64,000 nt of DNA from Bifidobacterium amazonense (GCF_018555435.2 NZ_JAFEJT020000003.1:1-64000); one strand, 5' to 3'; shown: positions 17,302-26,182, counted from the stretch's first letter. The notes: generated by a model not told the origin, from the letters alone. Numbers and translations are program-made.

Positions 17302-18347
17302 CGCAGCACCTCCACAAGGATTCCGTCCTGACGGAAATAATCGAGCACGGCGTCGCGCTGTCGCTTGTCGCCGCGGATCGTGATGACGATGCCGCCGATC
17401 GCGGATTCGCGCAGTCGCGACACGTCGGCGAACAGGATGTTGATGTCGACGCCGAACCGGCGCGAGGCGAGCGAGACGAGCGGTTCGGACACGCTGCGGG
17501 CCACGTACTTGCATACGGCGAGGATCTCGTCGTCGTGCAGCGTGAAGCCGGAGTCGCGTCCCTGCAGGATGTCGTCGACCTTGCTCAGGTTCGAGGCGGC
17601 CGTGACCAGCTGCTTGGTGATGTCCGCCTGCGGGTTCATGAAGATGCCCTCCACGGACTGCTGTTCGACGACCTCGCCGTTCGACATGACCGCCACGCGC
17701 GTGCATGTGTCCTGGATGACGGTGAGCTGGTGCGCGATGATCACAACGGTGATGCCGAGCGTCTCGTTGAGCTTCTTGAGCAGCGCGAGGATCGAACGGG
17801 TGGTCAGCGGGTCGAGCGCGCTCGTGCCCTCGTCGGACAGGAGGATGCGCGGCCTGTTGGCCAGCGCGCGGGCGATTGCGACGCGCTGCTGCTGGCCGCC
17901 GGACAGTTCGGACGGATACTGGTCGGCCTTGTCGGACAGTTCGACCAGCTCGAGCAGCTCCCTGACACGCGCCTTGCGTTCGTCGCGCGACAGCTTGGAG
18001 TTGATGAGCGCGAGCTCGACGTTGCCGGCGACCGTGCGCGAATGCATGAGATTGAATGACTGGAAGATCATGCCGATGTGCGTGCGCAGTTCGCGCAGCG
18101 CGCCGGAGGACAGCGACGCGATGTCGTTGCCGTCGACGACGACGCTGCCGCTCGTCGGCCGTTCGATGCCGTTGATGCAGCGCACCAGCGTGGACTTGCC
18201 CGCGCCGCTCAGGCCGATGATGCCGAACATCTCGCCCTCGTTGATCTCGAGGTCGATGTGCCTGAGCGCCTCGTGGCCCTCGCCGTTGTCGTCCACATAG
18301 GTCTTGCAGACGTCGGCGAACCGAATGATCGGCGAGGTGTCCGTCAT
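17298..18347 (-). CDS. metN: Methionine ABC transporter ATP-binding protein
   Basis: A 349-residue ATPase. Walker A is GLSGAGKSTLVRCING, the signature LSGGQQQRVAIARAL, and Walker B ILLSDEGTSALDP, followed by the H-loop IAHQL. The MetN hallmark QSFNLMHSRTVAGN is present. The C-terminal 90 residues form an NIL/ACT-like domain (from about residue 265), the regulatory methionine-sensing domain of MetN that causes trans-inhibition. It is the first gene of the minus-strand unit and diverges from metQ across a 394-bp intergenic region. Confidence 0.94.
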   Translation of the reverse strand: MTDTSPIIRFADVCKTYVDDNGEGHEALRHIDLEINEGEMFGIIGLSGAGKSTLVRCINGIERPTSGSVVVDGNDIASLSSGALRELRTHIGMIFQSFNLMHSRTVAGNVELALINSKLSRDERKARVRELLELVELSDKADQYPSELSGGQQQRVAIARALANRPRILLSDEGTSALDPLTTRSILALLKKLNETLGITVVIIAHQLTVIQDTCTRVAVMSNGEVVEQQSVEGIFMNPQADITKQLVTAASNLSKVDDILQGRDSGFTLHDDEILAVCKYVARSVSEPLVSLASRRFGVDINILFADVSRLRESAIGGIVITIRGDKRQRDAVLDYFRQDGILVEVLR

Positions 18348-18741
18348 GGCCGTGTCCTTTCCGTGGAATCAAGTTCGTATGTTGACTCGCTGAAAGCTAT
18401 CACGGCTGCGGGGCGCGACGGGCGGCGGAAAGATAGATTGAGGTTATAGCGGGTTCCCAAGGTCTTGCAATCGGCGAAATCCGGCCGCATATAGGCTTTT
18501 CTTATACGCTGGCCGCGCCAGAGGCGATAACGGGAGGCGTGTGTCGCGCCCGTACGTTGTCCATAATCGTGTCCATCGGGCGGCCGGCGGGATCGTCGCG
18601 CCCATTCGCAGCCGATCGCGCAGGCCATACGGAGCGTACGGATCAGAGATCGTTATCGTTACGGATCGCGCGGATCGCATACCGGAACATCGCATATCGC
18701 GACATAAACAAACGCGACATAACAAGAGGGAAGGCACGCAC
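18348..18741. promoter_or_regulatory. Divergent metN/metQ control region
   Basis: A 394-bp gap between divergent transport genes. The clearest element is CATATAGGCTTTTCTTATAC at 18488-18507, whose reverse complement contains ATAAGAAAAGCCTATAT and resembles sites before both trans-sulfuration genes. I see no recognisable SAM riboswitch core. A GCATAT/CGCGACATAA-rich stretch lies just upstream of metQ. Confidence 0.5.
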
Positions 18742-19635
18742 ATGTCAGCATCCAACGCATCCGGCAAGAAGGCCGGGAACAAGAACGTCCGATCGCTGAT
18801 CGGGCTCGTCGTCGTCGCCATCATCGTCGTCGCCGCGCTATTGGCCGGCCGATTCGCGTTCGGCAAGCAGGACGAGACCGCCAAGACCGTCGTCAAGGTC
18901 GGCATCGTCACCGAGGCCGACAACCAGGTCTGGGACAAGGTCAACGAGATCCTCGACAAGGAAGGCAAGAACATCAAGGTCGAAACCGTCACGTTCCAGG
19001 GCGGCTCCGGCCTGGCCAACCAGGCCGTCGACGACGGCGAGATCGACCTGAACGCCTTCCAGAACAAGAACTTCTTCGCCACGCAGGTCAAGACGAACGG
19101 GTACAAGCTGTCCGCCATAGGCGACCTGTACATCTCCCGCCTCAACCTGTACTCCGACAAGTACACGAGCCCCGACCAGATCCCGGACGGTGCCAAGATC
19201 GCCATCCCGAACAACCCGGCGAACGGCGGCCACGCGCTCGAGGTGCTCCAGCAGGCCGGCCTGCTCACCGTCACCAAGCCGAGCGACTCGCAGTACCCGA
19301 CCAAGAACGACATCACGGACAACCCGAAGAACCTGGTCATCGACGAGGTGGACGTCAACCAGATCCCGAACCTGCTCAAGGACTACGACGCCGGCGTGAT
19401 CAACGTGTACGCGGTGCTCGACCACGACATGGACCCGACCAAGGACGCGATCTTCAACCCGGACCTCGACTACAAGGGCAAGGACTCCCAGTGGGTGAAC
19501 GTGCTCGTGGCCCGCACCGCCGACAAGGACAAGCAGGAATACAAGGACGTGCTCGCCGCCTACCAGACCAAGGAGGTCGCCGAGGTGCTCAACTCCCAGT
19601 TCAAGAACGGCTACGTGCCCGCGTTCGAATACTGA
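18742..19635 (+). CDS. metQ: MetQ/NlpA family methionine-binding protein, membrane-anchored
   Basis: A 297-residue substrate-binding protein. The mature domain begins about residue 50 with VVKVGIVTEADNQVWDKV. Family blocks VDDGEIDLNAFQNKNFF, IAIPNNPANGGHALEVLQQAGLL (landmark) and ALDHDMDPTKDAIF are present. Most MetQ proteins are lipoproteins, but here the N-terminal helix (LIGLVVVAIIVVAALLAG) has no lipobox cysteine, so the protein is probably held by an uncleaved transmembrane segment. ATG 18742 has AGAGGGAAGG upstream. It diverges from metNI and supplies the missing third component of the importer. Confidence 0.9.
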   Translation: MSASNASGKKAGNKNVRSLIGLVVVAIIVVAALLAGRFAFGKQDETAKTVVKVGIVTEADNQVWDKVNEILDKEGKNIKVETVTFQGGSGLANQAVDDGEIDLNAFQNKNFFATQVKTNGYKLSAIGDLYISRLNLYSDKYTSPDQIPDGAKIAIPNNPANGGHALEVLQQAGLLTVTKPSDSQYPTKNDITDNPKNLVIDEVDVNQIPNLLKDYDAGVINVYAVLDHDMDPTKDAIFNPDLDYKGKDSQWVNVLVARTADKDKQEYKDVLAAYQTKEVAEVLNSQFKNGYVPAFEY

Positions 19636-19664
19636 TCGCTCCTCGCCCGGAGTAAGAGCCCGTC

Positions 19665-19681
19665 ATAAGAAAAGGTTGTAT
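19665..19681 (+). promoter_or_regulatory. Motif shared among methionine genes, copy 3
   Basis: ATAAGAAAAGGTTGTAT lies 127 bp before ATG 19808. It is nearly the same as the reverse-strand motif between metN and metQ: ATAAGAAAAG is identical and the downstream TAT is conserved. It is probably an operator or promoter element of a methionine/cysteine regulator. Confidence 0.45.
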
Positions 19682-19807
19682 CGTTCAACCCGTGTCGAGG
19701 CGTACGATTCTCTAGACTGAACCACAGTTTGTCGTTTTGCCGTCGGCGAAACCCATCCGGGCGTCCCCGCCCGGGAGTCCCGCCGATCCGAAGAAAGGGA
19801 GCAATCC

Positions 19808-21115
19808 ATGTCGTCCCAAGCCGCGAGCCAACGCTTCGCCACCCAGGCCATCCATGCCGGCTACAGCCGCCGGAACAATGCGGACGCGGTGAGCGTGCCG
19901 ATCTACGCCTCCGCCGCGTTCGATCTGGAGGACGCCGCCCGTGGCCGCGCGCTCGCCGCCGGAGACCTCCCCGGCTTCGAATACTCGCGTGTCGCCAACC
20001 CGACCGTCGACGCCCTCGAACGGCGTCTGGCCGCCCTCGAAGGCGGCGTCGGCGCGGTTGCGCTGTCCAGCGGCATGGCGGCCGTCTCGTACGCGCTCAT
20101 GTGCGTGGGCGAGGGCGGCGGCCGCATCATCGCCCCGACGAACCTGTACGGCGCATCCGTCGACGCGCTCGGCGACTTCCTGCCGCAGTTCAACATCCAC
20201 GCCGACTTCGCGCACAATATCAACGATCTGGCCGAAGTCGAGTCGCTCATCGGACCGGACACGCGCGCGATCTACGCGGAGACCGTCGCCAACCCGTCCA
20301 CCGAGATCACCGACATCGAACCGCTCGCCGAACTCGCGCACCGCCACGGCATCGCGCTCATCGTCGACAACACGGTCCCCACGCCGTACCTGCTGCGCCC
20401 GATCGAATTCGGCGCGGACATCGTCGTGCATTCGACCACCAAGGGCATCACCGGACACGGCAACGCGATCGGCGGCGTGATCGTCGACGCGGGCCGTTTC
20501 GACTGGACGAACGGCCGCTTCCCGCAGTTCACGCGCGAGGAGCAGGTCATCGCCGACGGCGACGGCACGCTGCGCAGCTTCGCCGGCAAGTTCGGCAGTG
20601 AGGCGTTCATCAAGCGCATCCGCGTCAAGTACCTGCGCACGTTCGGCGCGGTGCAGAGCCCGTTCAACGCGTACCTGCAGCTGATCGGACTCGAGACGCT
20701 GCCCGAGCGCGTCAGCCGCCAGGTCGCCTCCGCCACGGCCATCGCCGAGCACCTGACCCGCACGCCGCACGTCGTCAAGGTCAACTATTCCGGACTCGGC
20801 AACACGCCGCAGTTCGAGCTGGCCGCCAAGTACTTCCCGAACGGCGTCGGCCAGATCCTCTCGTTCAGCGTGGACGGCGACGTGAACAACGTGCGCCGCA
20901 TCCTCGACGGGACGAAGATCTTCTCCTACGTGCCGAACATCGGCGACGCGCGCTCGCTGATCGTCGACCCGGCGAACATCACGCACCGCGAGGTGCCGAC
21001 CGCATGGCGCGTGGCCGCGGGCGTCAACGACAACCTGCTGCGTCTGTCGATCGGCCTCGAGGATGTGCACGATCTGATCGACGATCTCGACCAGGCCATC
21101 GCCGGCGCGTACTGA
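19808..21115 (+). CDS. O-acetyl-/O-succinylhomoserine sulfhydrylase-type trans-sulfuration enzyme
   Basis: A 435-residue PLP enzyme. The PLP lysine is K212 in HSTTKGITGHGNAIGG; FEYSRVANPTVDALERRLAALEGG marks the phosphate-binding Tyr/Arg region and length of the MetY group (landmark), and the long insertion before IKRIRVKYLRTFGAVQSPF (residues about 255-300) is typical of O-acetylhomoserine sulfhydrylases rather than MetB. It makes homocysteine directly from sulfide and an activated homoserine. ATG 19808 has AAAGGGAG upstream. It is followed by a perfect 20-bp hairpin. Together with the 9829 gene it gives two possible entries to homocysteine. Confidence 0.88.
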   Translation: MSSQAASQRFATQAIHAGYSRRNNADAVSVPIYASAAFDLEDAARGRALAAGDLPGFEYSRVANPTVDALERRLAALEGGVGAVALSSGMAAVSYALMCVGEGGGRIIAPTNLYGASVDALGDFLPQFNIHADFAHNINDLAEVESLIGPDTRAIYAETVANPSTEITDIEPLAELAHRHGIALIVDNTVPTPYLLRPIEFGADIVVHSTTKGITGHGNAIGGVIVDAGRFDWTNGRFPQFTREEQVIADGDGTLRSFAGKFGSEAFIKRIRVKYLRTFGAVQSPFNAYLQLIGLETLPERVSRQVASATAIAEHLTRTPHVVKVNYSGLGNTPQFELAAKYFPNGVGQILSFSVDGDVNNVRRILDGTKIFSYVPNIGDARSLIVDPANITHREVPTAWRVAAGVNDNLLRLSIGLEDVHDLIDDLDQAIAGAY

Positions 21116-21170
21116 TCGGTTTGTCTCGGCATGGCCGAGACCGCTGCCGATTCGCCGCCATTCACCGTTC

Positions 21171-21225
21171 AAACGGCCGTAACTCAACAGGATCGTGGTT
21201 CTACTGTTGAGTTACGGCCGTTTGG
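21171..21225. terminator. Perfect 20-bp hairpin after the sulfhydrylase gene
   Basis: CAAACGGCCGTAACTCAACA (21171-21190) pairs exactly with 21206-21225 across a 15-nt loop, 55 bp after the stop. CCGTAACTCAACA appears a third time, unpaired, at 21240-21252. It separates the sulfur block from the fimbrial island. Confidence 0.8.
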
Positions 21226-21480
21226 CGGGGTTGGGAAGACCGTAACTCAACAAGACTCAGTTGCGCCCCCCCTGTTCGTGCGGAGAGAGCAATGAGATGA
21301 CAGCCGGCCCGGATTTGGTGGCTGTCGCGTATGTGGATGCGCCGCGGAAGATTCATGGCGGTTTCCGTTTTGTTCAAGCCAAAAACTGACACGTGTAAGG
21401 TTCTGTCGGGGGTGCGGTCTTATAGTGGTGGCCAGAGAATAGGACAATTTCGATCAACAGCGATCAGGAAGAAACGAAGT
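21226..21480. promoter_or_regulatory. Leader of the fimbrial operon
   Basis: The stretch before the fimbrial signal peptide ORF. It contains a C7 run (21266-21272), a palindromic ACACGTGT (21389-21396), a possible -10 box TATAGT at about 21421 and an RBS-like AGGAAG about 9 nt before ATG 21481. No separate gene is supported. Length variation in the C7 run could affect expression, but it is about 150 bp from the putative promoter. Confidence 0.4.
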
Positions 21481-21630
21481 ATGGGTTTTCGTCGTAACCA
21501 TAACGACCGGCACGCGCGTTGGACCAAGGCCACTGCGCTCATCACCGCCATCCTTCTGGGACCCCTCTACGCCGGCGTCGCCGTCGCCGACGACTCCGCC
21601 ACAACGCTGACCCACCCCCCTCAGCGCTGA
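21481..21630 (+). pseudogene. Signal-peptide fragment of the fimbrial adhesin, out of frame with its body
   Basis: ATG 21481 with AGGAAG upstream opens a 49-codon frame: a basic N-terminus (MGFRRNHNDRHARWTK), a hydrophobic core (ALITAILLGPLYAGVAVA) and an Ala-x-Ala-type cleavage site before DDSATT. It is a textbook Gram-positive Sec signal peptide and has no mature protein. It reads into CCCACCCCCC (21611-21620) and stops at 21630. The adhesin body continues without a start in the next frame across the same C tract, so loss of one C or gain of two would join them. In the sequence as given, the export signal and the adhesin are not translated as one protein. Confidence 0.85.
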
Positions 21631-24600
21631 TCAGGTAACTTCCGACACCTCCTCGGAATCCTCAGAACAGACTACTGACCAGTCTTCCGACCAAACTACC
21701 GACCAGTCTGCCGACGAAACAGACGAAGCTCCGGCAGTGCGGGCCGCCGAAGCCGGCTGCGATGCCGTGACCGATTACGACACGTTGAAGTCGTGCGTGG
21801 AGGCCGGAGAATATGCCGTGGGCATCGCCGGCATGATCGATGTCGGCACGCACGACGCCATCAACGTAACGGCGCAGAATGGAACGACGCTTTACGTGGC
21901 CGATGGTGCGGTCGGTGCAGGCATCACCGGCGGCAACTCGGGGAATCCCGTGTTTGCCATCGCTTCGCCGGGCACCCTGCATATCGATTGGCAGGACGGA
22001 GCTGGCGACTTCACATACACGGGCAACCGTCGTTTCGCCAATGTGAAGTCCGGCGCGAATCTGGACATTTACGGCGGTACGTTCCAGAACATCACCGCCG
22101 ACAAAGGCGCTGTGGCGCTTAATGACGGCGGCACGATCGCCGTCCACAACGGTACGTTCCAGAATATCAAGACCACGGCTGACTATGGCGGCGTCTTTCA
22201 TACGGCCGGCGGAAAGCTGACCATTGAGAATGGCACGTTTAAGAGCAATGCGGCCGAACGCGGCTCGGTGATCGCCAGCGAGCAAAGCGATACCGCGGCA
22301 ACCATCACCATCAACGGCGGTACGTTTGACGGCAATTCCACAACTATGGCCGGCGGTGTGTTCATGCAGAACAGCACCAATGCCACTGTCACCATTACCA
22401 ACGGTACTTTCACTAACAACAAATCCGGGTCCAATGGCGGCGTGATTCACAACAAAGGCAAGCTGACTGTTTCCGGCGGTATATTTGGCGGTGCCGTTGA
22501 CGGCAAGGATGCCGGCAATACCGCCGTCAGAGGCGGCGTGATTTCGCAGGATACGAGCGTTGCCGTTACGGTAATCTCCGGCGGAACATTCTCGAAAAAC
22601 ACTTCGACCGGTGAAGATTCAGCCAGTGACGGCGGTGGCATGTTCTTCCAATCTTCTGGTGCTTTGACCATCAACGACGGATCGTTCACTGAAAACCATG
22701 CGGCACGAGGCGGTCTGGTGCGCAGCAATGGCGGTGACATCACTGTGCACAATGGCAAGTTCACTGATAATTCCTCGTCCATGGCCGCAGGCGTGTTCAT
22801 GCAGAACAGCGATACGGCCACTATGACCGTCACCGGCGGAGAGTTCAAGAACAATACAGCCGGTTCCAAAGGTGGCGTGATCCACAACAACGGTACGCTC
22901 AAAATTTCCAGTGGCAACTTTATTGCCAATACGGCAAATGACACGGGTGGCGCGATTTCACAGGATAAAGGCACGACCCTTATCACGGGTGGCACGTTCT
23001 CTGAGAATAAGGTTTACGGCGCCGGCGGAGGCGCGATAGCGCAAGCCGGGGGCACCAGTCTGACCATCGTTCCTGACAATGGCAACACGATCATTTTTAC
23101 CAAAAACGGCAAGACTTTCCCTGCTGATGTACTGGACAAGTGCTATACGGACAAGGGTGAAATGGACGGTTGCCATGGAGGTGCTGGCGGCGGTGGAGCC
23201 ATCTATTCCACCAGCACTAAAAACGACACCAATGGCATTGATGGTGCAGGCAAAGGCAAATGGTCTGCAAACAATCGCATCAGTTCGGTGTCCATCCAAG
23301 GCAACGTGGTGTTTGATGGCAACTACTCCAATAGCTGGGGCTACATGCTGGGCGGCGGTGCTATCTACATGGACGGTAGTCTGTGGATCCAAAACGACGC
23401 GGACGGCAACAAGCCGATCTTCAAAAACAATTACGCAGGCGTGAAACAGCGTGAAACCAACGTGAACGGTTCTGTGAAGACCGCGTTGCGTGGCGGTGCC
23501 GGCGGTGCCGTTTTTCTGCAGGAAGGTGTCGTATACAACAACGAAACCGAGGAGGACCGCAAATACACGTCCAAGGCGTATATCATGGGCGGCGAATTCA
23601 CCGATAATACGTCCGGTTACCTTGGCGGCGCTATCTACACCGAATCCGGCAGTGTCACCTATGTGGCTAAGGCTGTAGCGACCGGCAACACGGCTGGCCA
23701 TTTCGGCGGTGGACTGTGGCTGTGCCCGTCCGGTACCGGTACGGCGTCCAAGGGTGGCAATATCGCACTGTTCGACAATAAGGTGGATAAGGATATCGAC
23801 CCGAGCAAAGCCGACGGAACAGTCTCTAAAGAAGTGGTCGACGATAAGGATTCCCATAAGAAAACTTGGAAAGTCGGAGAGACCATTCCGAACACCAACA
23901 ACCAGAAGGAATATCCCAACAAAGGCGGAGACGGCACTGAAGCGGGTGACGATTTCGCTATGATGAATCCCGCGTGGAAGAGCATCAATCAGACCACTTT
24001 CCAGTTGATGGATACATGGTTCACTGATCGCACCCAATCCGCGGTGTCGTGGTACACAGATGGCACGCCGGTGCGTGAAGCAAGTGGTTTCCAAGATTAT
24101 TATCAGGATCCCACAATCGTCGTTGGGCCGTATGTCAATAGCTGGAACCCCTGGCATCATCTCGATGGAGGTGGCACTAATCTCGCTGTCACCAAGACCG
24201 GTGGACGGTATACAGGTTCTGCCGATACGAAAATCACGAATTACACTGATCATGTCCATGAGATCAAGCTGGTCCAAAATACCTCTGGGGCTTCCGGAGG
24301 TACCCTCGCCACGGGTATTGCTCTCAAGGCCACCAAGGCCGACGGTATGACCGACGCCGAGTGGACGGCCGCCAAGAAGGATGCATTGAACAGCGCGGCC
24401 GTAATACTCACCGGCAACGCAGCACGTCTGTCAGGTGGTGCGTTCGCCACGAACGGCGACGTGAAGTTCTCCACGCCGTACACCGTTTCGTGGGGCAAGG
24501 TCGATAAGGACAACAAGTCCAAGGAACTGTCCGGGTCCCAATGGGATGTGACGACCGAAACGAAGGAAGTTGCTGCAGCCGACGTTCGGTCGACCGCTAC

Positions 24601-26182
24601 TACCGAAGAAGCGGCAATGATCGCGGCTGTCAAGAAGTCCGGTGTCGCTGGCCCGTACAACGTCGACTATTATCCGACGCTGTGCTCTGCTACGACTGAC
24701 GAGGACGGCAAGGTCACGTTCGACTCCGGGTACAAGGCCGGTCGTTGCTGGGCTCCGACATTCAAGGATTATTCCGCGACTAAGACCAATGGTATTGTGA
24801 CCGTCTCGTTCACGTCTGTCACACTATCCGCGGTTGTTATCGACGACACCGGCACCGGTACCACGTACGTCGGTTTCGATAACAATCCTGTCGGTGGCGG
24901 CTTCGATCTGAACAATCTCGCGCCGGGCACGTACACCGTCAAGGAGCGCGTGTCGCCGACCGGCTATGCGTTGAATACGAACGAATACAAGTTCCAGATC
25001 ATCAGTGGTCCGGCGAAATGGATACCGCTCGTCAGCGACGGCGTCACGCAGGATACGGATAAGGGCTTCACCGATACGGATATCAACATTCCCGACGAAG
25101 TGCTGCCTGGTGTTTCGTGGAGTAAGATCGACGCCAACACTGGTGCGAAACTGGCGTACTCCGAATGGACCGTGACCAAATACGTGCAGGGAGGCGACGG
25201 CGAGGACATACTGGACACCAAGTCCCGCTGGATCGTACAGGATTGCGTCAAGGTCACGGACAAGGACATCGACTGCGCGAATCAGAAGAATAAGGGCGAA
25301 TACCTTGCCGACCACTCCAACGACGTCGGCAAATTCAACATCAGCGGACTCGACCCCGGCAAATACCTGTTGCAGGAAACCGTTATCCCTGAAGGGGGAT
25401 ACTGGAATCCCGAAGAAGGAGACCGGTACGAATTCACGATTCCTGAGGCGAATGCGGACAAGACACAGACCGTGGTGCCGCTGACGAAAATTGGTACGAA
25501 GACCACCGTCACGGACATCACGAACACGTTGCCGCAGATCGCATGGAAGAAGACCGCGAAGGACAGCGGTGCGATCCTCGATCAGGAGGCGACCGAATGG
25601 ACGATCACCGGGCCGGTCGCCGTGCTTGTGGACGCCGATAACGGTGCTGCGACGGACGCACCGGTCGATCTGGAATCGGTCACCGCGACGGTTGTCGACT
25701 GCTTGTCCAAGCAGAGTTCGACGAATCCGTGCGATAGCCAGGCCACTGGTCTGCAGACAGCTGACGAAACCGACGGAGATGCGACGAAACAGTATTACAA
25801 CGATCTCGATAACGCGATGGGTCAATTGCGGGTCTCCGGACTGCAGCGGCCGACCGACAAGCAGGCCGAGCAGGGCATCCGCTACCAGTATGTGCTCAAG
25901 GAAACCAAGGCTCCCAGTGGATATCTGAAATCCCCGAAGGAGTACGTGTTCAATATCGGTGCGCGTAAGTCGGAATCGTCGCTGGACCTTGATGAAGCTT
26001 GCGTGAAGAGCGTAGGCGGCACGAACTGCATCCCGAACGCAAAGGCGACGGATGTGCTGCCGCTGACCGGCGGATGGGACGATCGTGACTGGATGTGGGT
26101 CGGCGGAGGATTCGTGGCCGCGGCGGCGTTGGTGCTGGCGCTGTCGAACGAGTATCGCCGGCGCAAGGCGGTGATCGCATGA
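21611..26182 (+). CDS. Giant LPXTG fimbrial adhesin body (beta-helix plus three Cna-B domains), frame-separated from its signal peptide
   Basis: Open in one frame from 21611; the first ATG is 21737, but coding similarity to a secreted protein starts earlier with a Thr/Asp/Gln-rich stalk (TTDQSSDQTTDQSADE). About nt 22050-23050 encodes beta-helix repeats of the type GG-x-F-x-x-N-x-A-x-x-GG, with two related blocks of about 145 residues (each contains AGGVFMQNS or AAGVFMQNS). Then follows a region with TDRTQSAVSWYTDGTP, and three Cna-B/SpaA-like domains ending in E-box motifs VKERVSPTGY, LQETVIPEGGY and LKETKAPSGY. The LPLTG sorting signal lies at 26057-26071, with a hydrophobic helix and the tail NEYRRRKAVIA. 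With the frame repaired the protein would be about 1566 residues and sortase-anchored, probably the tip or ancillary pilin ahead of the major pilin gene. Codons are less GC-biased than in the neighbours. Confidence 0.85.
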   Translation, partial: PTPLSADQVTSDTSSESSEQTTDQSSDQTTDQSADETDEAPAVRAAEAGCDAVTDYDTLKSCVEAGEYAVGIAGMIDVGTHDAINVTAQNGTTLYVADGAVGAGITGGNSGNPVFAIASPGTLHIDWQDGAGDFTYTGNRRFANVKSGANLDIYGGTFQNITADKGAVALNDGGTIAVHNGTFQNIKTTADYGGVFHTAGGKLTIENGTFKSNAAERGSVIASEQSDTAATITINGGTFDGNSTTMAGGVFMQNSTNATVTITNGTFTNNKSGSNGGVIHNKGKLTVSGGIFGGAVDGKDAGNTAVRGGVISQDTSVAVTVISGGTFSKNTSTGEDSASDGGGMFFQSSGALTINDGSFTENHAARGGLVRSNGGDITVHNGKFTDNSSSMAAGVFMQNSDTATMTVTGGEFKNNTAGSKGGVIHNNGTLKISSGNFIANTANDTGGAISQDKGTTLITGGTFSENKVYGAGGGAIAQAGGTSLTIVPDNGNTIIFTKNGKTFPADVLDKCYTDKGEMDGCHGGAGGGGAIYSTSTKNDTNGIDGAGKGKWSANNRISSVSIQGNVVFDGNYSNSWGYMLGGGAIYMDGSLWIQNDADGNKPIFKNNYAGVKQRETNVNGSVKTALRGGAGGAVFLQEGVVYNNETEEDRKYTSKAYIMGGEFTDNTSGYLGGAIYTESGSVTYVAKAVATGNTAGHFGGGLWLCPSGTGTASKGGNIALFDNKVDKDIDPSKADGTVSKEVVDDKDSHKKTWKVGETIPNTNNQKEYPNKGGDGTEAGDDFAMMNPAWKSINQTTFQLMDTWFTDRTQSAVSWYTDGTPVREASGFQDYYQDPTIVVGPYVNSWNPWHHLDGGGTNLAVTKTGGRYTGSADTKITNYTDHVHEIKLVQNTSGASGGTLATGIALKATKADGMTDAEWTAAKKDALNSAAVILTGNAARLSGGAFATNGDVKFSTPYTVSWGKVDKDNKSKELSGSQWDVTTETKEVAAADVRSTATTEEAAMIAAVKKSGVAGPYNVDYYPTLCSATTDEDGKVTFDSGYKAGRCWAPTFKDYSATKTNGIVTVSFTSVTLSAVVIDDTGTGTTYVGFDNNPVGGGFDLNNLAPGTYTVKERVSPTGYALNTNEYKFQIISGPAKWIPLVSDGVTQDTDKGFTDTDINIPDEVLPGVSWSKIDANTGAKLAYSEWTVTKYVQGGDGEDILDTKSRWIVQDCVKVTDKDIDCANQKNKGEYLADHSNDVGKFNISGLDPGKYLLQETVIPEGGYWNPEEGDRYEFTIPEANADKTQTVVPLTKIGTKTTVTDITNTLPQIAWKKTAKDSGAILDQEATEWTITGPVAVLVDADNGAATDAPVDLESVTATVVDCLSKQSSTNPCDSQATGLQTADETDGDATKQYYNDLDNAMGQLRVSGLQRPTDKQAEQGIRYQYVLKETKAPSGYLKSPKEYVFNIGARKSESSLDLDEACVKSVGGTNCIPNAKATDVLPLTGGWDDRDWMWVGGGFVAAAALVLALSNEYRRRKAVIA
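21615..21620 (+). repeat. C6 tract at the adhesin frameshift
   Basis: Six C residues directly after CCCA, at codons 45-47 of the signal-peptide frame. This is the only place where the two adhesin frames can be joined without crossing a stop codon: the body frame has a TGA at 21608-21610, and the signal frame stops at 21628-21630. It is a candidate slippage site. Confidence 0.75.

Noticed and set aside
18348..18741. SAM riboswitch in the metN/metQ region
   Set aside because: I could not find a conserved SAM riboswitch core or a pairing pattern; only a short protein-site-like motif was found.
21266..21272. C7 run as the phase-variation switch of the adhesin
   Set aside because: It is more than 200 bp before the start codon and outside the coding frame; the C6 tract at 21615-21620 is the place where the frames join.
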